From NCBI RefSeq assembly GCF_004193775.1, contig NC_041021.1:3296001-3360000 (forward strand): DNA of 64,000 nt, in the 5' to 3' direction. A model generated the notes under the pieces. The model did no database searches. It saw only the letters and a list, made by a program, of their open reading frames with translations, and had not been told where the DNA came from. Numbering within the stretch: the stretch's first letter is position 1; each line of letters opens with the position of its first letter. The translations under genes and the position numbers were made by a program. The stretch is from Glycine soja (Eukaryota > Streptophyta > Magnoliopsida > Fabales > Fabaceae). Shown piece by piece: positions 59,206 to 64,000 of this stretch.

Positions 59206-59670
59206 ATCACCAAAAACAGCAAAGGGGGTGTATTTAGTAAAATGGAGGGTGCAAATAGTAATTTTCGAATCTGGGCCCTTCTAGAGGTTTCTGGGTAATT
59301 TCTTGCTTAAGGTGGAAGCAACCTAGCTCGCCTGGGCGAGCTAAGTGGCAACCACCTCCCTCGTTTTGTTAAAAAATTGGCTTCCGGGGCTTCCCAGACA
59401 CCCGTAATGCTTCCATAAAATTCCCATAACCCTAAATAAGCATATTTCACTTAATATGGGTGAGAAGGAAGGGAAAAAAAGAAGAAAATCAAGTCCTATA
59501 GGCTTCCGTAAGGCTTCTGTAACTTTTCCGTAAATCACGAAAGAAGGGGGGGTGAACTTATAAAAAATGGGGGGATGCAAATAGCAATTTTGAAATTTTG
59601 AAATTGGGCCTTCCAGAGTTATTTCGAAGCTGGAGGCGAGCTGGGCGGCAACCTGCTCCCCCTTTTTTCC

Positions 59671-59678
59671 TATAAATA
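59671..59678 (+). promoter_or_regulatory. LTR TATA box
   Basis: TATAAATA in cctataaataggctg, the same position as in the sister LTRs; marks the likely retroelement transcription start some 25-30 bp downstream. Confidence 0.75.
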
Positions 59679-60773
59679 GGCTGAAGGGGGCTGTTCTAAG
59701 GGTCTCGGATCCCCCTAGTGATGTATTTCAGCTGTTTTGGGTGAAAAAAATCGTTTCCGTGAAGAAAATCCAAGCCGAGGTGCTTCCATAACACTTCCGA
59801 GATGTTTCCGTAAGCAAATCCGTGAAGGTTTTCCTTTGTTATTCACCGTTTTTTATCCATTCTTCGTTCTTCAACGGGTAAGTTTCTAAATCTGAGACTT
59901 TTAATTCATTTCTTGTTTCTTGGCTTTCATTTTTATTTCGTTCAATTTCGGTTTCTTTTCTTCCGTTTTTGACGAGCTTTAACTGATCGTTTAAGCTGTT
60001 TTCTCGCCTAATCAAAAAATAAAATAAATTTCCACCGATCATTTGAATTGTAATATCCGTTAATTTTTGTTAAAATGAATTCTGACTGTTCGGTTGTGCC
60101 GTAACCACGTTGGAAATAAAAAAAGAGGTAAAATAATAATATAATAATCAAAAAATACCTTTAAGTAAAATGAAGTGAAAAAATCAATCGGACGTTTTCT
60201 CTTTGGGATTTCTCATTCTTAATTGAATTGACTAATAACTAAAGTGAAACTAAGGCTAAAATCAACTCGCCTATTCAAGCTCGTCCACAAAAAAGTCACT
60301 AAAAAGGATTTGAAAGTTTATTATCTCTGTTTTCCTTACCGAGTAAATGGATCATTTTTAAGGTCCAACGCCTTAAAATGATCACCTTTCAAGTAAAAAG
60401 AATCGCTTGATTCACTCTTAAGAAAGAACTACGTAGGTCTGTTTTCCTCTTCGATGGAGGGTACGTAGGAGCAAGAGCCCCGCTTTTGTTGACCTCAAAA
60501 ATAAAAAAGGAAATAAAAGTTAAGATAACACAATTTCACAATTCTAAAAAATAGGCTGTTGTCCTTAGAGACAAACGTGAGAGGTGCTAATACCTTCCTC
60601 AAACGTAAATACAACTCCCGAACTTAGAATTTTCATTTTGACCGGTTTCCTTCAGTTTTTCCGACGTTTTCCACAAATAAACATTGGTGGCGACTCCGCG
60701 CATCTTTCCTCCTTTGGAAAGCGCACCCGTGAGCCTCGCCTTGCTCGCCCGCAAAAGGGGCATGTTGCGACAG

Positions 60774-60793
60774 TTGGCGACTCCACTGGGGAC
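60774..60793 (+). other. Primer-binding site of the gypsy element
   Basis: TTGGCGACTCCACTGGGGAC follows the LTR end after one base. This is the primer site type I recall for Tat/Ogre elements (described as tRNA-Arg); the tRNA identity was not checked. Confidence 0.75.
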
Positions 60794-62383
60794 TGTTTTT
60801 TGTGAGTTAGGCCTATTTTAAGGAATTGTGGAATTGTGAAACTTTGTGTGTGCATTTGTTGAATTGTGTAAAATGTAATAACTGCTGTCTTTTCACATTT
60901 TTACACTACATTCTAAGCACCCACGGGTTTGAGTAAAAAAAGGGGCCATATACCCGGGTTCATGGGAATCTAAGGAGTGGAGGTGAATCTATGATCATGC
61001 TAGGTCTCTGACTTGCTTGATAATAGTGCAACCTCGTCTAGAGCTTTCTCTCTTTATAATATGTTGTCGCTGGTATTCCATACCGCCACAATATTATTAT
61101 CTTGAGTGATGATACCTCTAGAAAACAGCCGTGTGAGCTATGAATCGTTGGGAGTAGTTATTAGAGACCCCTAGATATTATCCTATAAGTCCCTAAAATA
61201 GGGGCATGAAGCGAACACGCTGTGTGCCTTTTAAACATTGTCATGCATATAACCTAAATGTCATGTACGCCTTTGTTGTTTGTAATTATTTGTGGATATT
61301 GTCATACTCTATGCATCCCCGTGTTATGCTTTTGCGCGTCTACATCATGTCGTCACGCACGCGTTGTATGTTGGTCTCGTCTTTTGTCATGGGAAGCCGG
61401 AAGATCCATATCACCTTCTTAACTACACACATGGGGCACTGCACCCCCAAGTGTGCAAATAAGAAGAGATAATTTTTTGGGGCTCTCGTGTCCGTAAATG
61501 CATTCATATCATGCATCGCATAAACATCTCTTCAGCATCATAATGAACATATCGTTCCTGCATTTGTCCGTTATCACATTCCAACCTCACATTTTGCATG
61601 GGTCATTGCATCATCATGCATATGTGTTCAACAAACTTTTTGATCTACAAATTGCATACCAATTGTTTTCATGTTTGCTTATGCGTGACCTTTGCGTTTT
61701 CCTCTGCAAGACAAAAACAAAAAAGAAAGCGCGAAAATTCACGCTGCATTCTTAGTTGCATATATTCGGTACCATAAGCCAACCATATTGGGATCATAAA
61801 CCCATTTCACTTAAAAACAAAATGATTGAACATGGTACCTAATGCATGGTTAACTAAGAAAGGATGTTTCTTTGGACATCTCAATCTCATAATTACATTT
61901 CCCATGCATAGCATGCGTATTCTCGAGTCTTTCATCCCAATGAAATGTTGATGAAGTATTGACAATCAAAATTGCCATTCCCTGGGTTATGGGGTTGAAC
62001 CAAGCTCGTGCTTTTACGAAAAGGTTCATTGAGTCAAGTTGAAGTATGGAAGTAACCATCTTACGAAAAGCTCGTGTTACATCGCTGCTTCGTCTACTGC
62101 CAAACACATTTAGGGCTGTCGATGTCCCTGTTACTTCCAGTTTCACCTTGACGAAGATGTCATGGACCATGTTGAAAATCTAAATTGATTCAACCCCATA
62201 TCCTGTGTAAAAATTCATAATACTTCAACTGTGCATCATTCGCATACATCCATGTTTTTCATTGGTTGCATTGTTCATTGCATTCTTTCCTTAAAAAAAA
62301 AAAAGAGAACTTAATCATTGTTATAAAAAAGAAAAGAACCCACTTTACGACACCCTTACCGAACCTGTGCTAGAGCTAGAGTA
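60794..62383 (+). other. Gypsy leader region
   Basis: A long leader between primer site and gag, as in Tat/Ogre elements, with no convincing protein. Frames at 61206-61755 lack any family signature. Confidence 0.6.
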
Positions 62384-64000
62384 ATGGGTAAAGCAGAGGA
62401 GGTGCAAGAGAAGGTGAAGGCCGACATGGAGGCCATGAAAGAGAAAATGGCCACAATGATGGAGGCCATGATGAGCATGAAGAAGATAATGGAAGCCAAT
62501 GCGGTTACAATTGCCGCTACCAGCACTGTTGCTAAGGTGAACCCGATGCCCCCATCTGGCCTCAACCAAATGAATCATCCAACCTTAGATATGGTAGGCA
62601 AAGATTTGGGAAGTAGGGACGACCTCCATGATGTGCAAAATCAAAACAAGCACGCCTTCCCGCCATATGGCCTGCCTCCCAACTATACACCACCCAATGT
62701 GGCGTACACTCTCAATGAGGATGTCAATAACTCCACTCCTATACCCATTGAGAGCCAACAACCCCAAACTAATCATGCACATGTCTCTTAAATCGTGGGG
62801 GAGACACATGAAATTCCCCACCACAATCTAGCTGACCTCGAGCCTTGCCTCGGATATGCCATTGAAGAGCAAGCAATTGGTGGTATACCCCTGCACAACA
62901 CTTTGGAGGGTCCTCAGTATCACCCACAACTACACCTCTTGCATTTCACAACAAGTTAAAAACCCTCATGCTATGGCAGTAATGGAAAAGTTGGATCATC
63001 TAGAGGAAAGGCTCAAGGCCATTGAAGGAGGTGAAGATTATGCCTTTGCTAACCTAAAAGAGTTGTTCCTAGAACCCAATATCATCACCCCTCCCAAGTT
63101 CAAGGTGCTGGACTTTGACAAGTACAAGGGGACTACTTGCCCCAAGAACCATCTAAAGATGTATTATCAGAAGATGGGGGCACACGCAAAAGATGAGGAA
63201 TTGCTGATACATTCCTTCCAAGAAAATCTTACTGGGGTAGCTGTTACCTGGTACAGTAACCTGGAACCTTCTCGAGTCCACTCTTGGAAGGACCTAATGG
63301 TTGCCTTCGTTAGGCAGTATCAGTACAATTTTGATATGGTTCCGGATAGGATGCAACAACAGAACATGTGCAAAAAGGGGCACAAATCTTTCAAAGAATA
63401 CGCCCAAAGGTGGAGAGACCTGGCAGCTCAAGTGGCACCTCAATGACGGAGAAAAAAATGATAACAATGATAGTAGACACATTACCAGTATTCTACTATG
63501 AAAAGATGGTGGACTACACACCTTCAAGCTTCGATGATATGGTCTTCACCGACGAAAGGATCAAAGTGGGTCTAAAAAGAGGCAAATCTGATCATCATGC
63601 TTTGATAAATGCAAAAAAAAAAAAAAACTAGGGCAAATGAAGAGGGTGAGAATGAGGGAGAAGCCCATGCTGTGACTGCCATTCCTATACAGCCAAGTTT
63701 CCCACCAACCCAACAATGTCATTACTCAGCCAATAACAAACCTTCTCCTTACCCACCGCCCAGTTATCCACAAAGGCAATCCCTAAATCAACCACAAAGT
63801 TTGTCTACCGCACTTCCAATGACGAACACCACCTTTAGCACAAACCAAAAACACCAACCAAGAAATGAATTTTGCAGTGAGAAAGCCTGTAGAATTCACC
63901 CCAATTCCAGTGTCCTATGCTGACTTGCTCCCATATCTACTTGATAATTCAATGGTAGCCATAACCCTAGCCAAGGTTCATCAACCTCCATTTCTCCGAG
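62384..64000 (+). pseudogene. gag: Gypsy gag (Retrotrans_gag), broken, runs off the window
   Basis: It starts MGKAEEVQEKVKADMEAMKE at 62384 with a Met/Glu/Lys-rich coiled-coil and a proline-rich YGLPPNYTPPNVAYT segment; a stop follows at 62789. The same frame continues to about 62955, then the frame changes to the core gag: HAMAVMEKLDHLEERLKAIE, PPKFKVLDFDKYKGTTCPKN, GVAVTWYSNLEPSRVHSWKD, FKEYAQRWRDLAAQVAPQ ending at a stop at 63444. The next frame holds MITMIVDTLPVFYYEKMVDY and ERIKVGLKRGK. Then a proline-rich linker leads to PVEFTPIPVSYADLLPYLLD near the window edge. At least three lesions separate these pieces. This matches soybean gypsy gag, which continues beyond 64000 with zinc knuckle and pol expected. 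Confidence 0.88.

Larger units (their letters stand above)
58826..60772 (+). repeat. 5' LTR of a gypsy (Tat/Ogre-like) retrotransposon
   Basis: It starts TGTCATACCTTAATTTCG, ends CATGTTGCGACA and is followed by a primer site (1947 bp). It has six tandem repeats at 58922-59205, the palindrome AGCTCGCCTGGGCGAGCT at 59325-59342, a TATA box at 59671, the phrase aaggtccaacgcctta near 60360 and the tail ttggtggcgactccgcgc. It is longer than the 1.2 kb relatives mainly because of extra U3 sequence. Confidence 0.92.

Noticed and set aside
61206..61755. Two plus-strand open frames rich in Cys, His and Met
   Set aside because: They lie in the gypsy leader, where sister elements are non-coding as far as I recall, and show no motif.
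1..64000. tRNA or rRNA genes
   Set aside because: No cloverleaf-like or rRNA sequence was noticed; the tRNA-like words found are retroelement primer-binding sites.

Overview
This is a plant nuclear window, almost certainly from a legume and most likely soybean (Glycine) or a close relative. The base for this is intron-containing plant genes on an AT-rich background, LTR elements with Sirevirus-like gag and polypurine tract, Tat/Ogre-like gypsy LTRs, and several CACTA transposons. The species call is inference; no search was run. Bacterial gene rules do not apply, and most long open frames here are chance frames inside repeats.

Layout. 1-12481: a copia/Sirevirus-like retrotransposon with an unusual LTR-LTR junction at 351/352. 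Its gag was split by a complete 7.7 kb CACTA transposon (1501-9197, TSD GAA). That CACTA carries pieces of an inositol transporter and of a CDC48-type AAA ATPase, and was itself hit by a gypsy-type solo LTR (4615-7024, TSD ATATT). 12482-17164: the 3' part of a gypsy element with a 64-bp minisatellite and a 601-bp hAT insertion (13584-14184). 17235-18442: a second LTR of the same gypsy family in inverted orientation. 18443-22255: decayed plus-strand gene pieces (CPBP/CAAX protease, an unknown exon, an NPH3 BTB gene). 22256-26478: one end of a CACTA element encoding a Transposase_24/Ulp1-protease protein and the DUF4216 end of its transposase, cut by a gypsy LTR. That LTR in turn contains a complete 6.8 kb PIF/Harbinger element (27337-34117, TSD TAA). 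34531-36850: a fragment of a further LTR element. 37800-40067: gene pieces (an unknown exon, a LURP-one-related gene) ending in a CACTA terminus.

The one apparently intact host gene lies on the minus strand at 40839-45740, with 5' UTR exon(s) out to about 47.6 kb. It is an EDR2-like / DUF1336 gene of the CW14 type. I could assemble nine exons with consistent phase into a 428-codon frame, including one GC-AG intron.

48860-56188: a second copy of the same CACTA family with a dead Transposase_24/Ulp1 gene, a captured dipeptidyl-peptidase fragment, a 200-bp tandem repeat and a terminal array of small hairpins. 56200-58297: an FBD/F-box remnant and another CACTA terminus. 58826-64000: the 5' LTR, primer-binding site, leader and broken gag of a gypsy element that runs off the window.

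Overall the window is a nest of transposons around one host gene. The most notable themes are repeated capture of host gene pieces by CACTA elements (at least three clear cases), end arrays made of repeated short hairpins, and an inverted LTR pair able to form a long hairpin.
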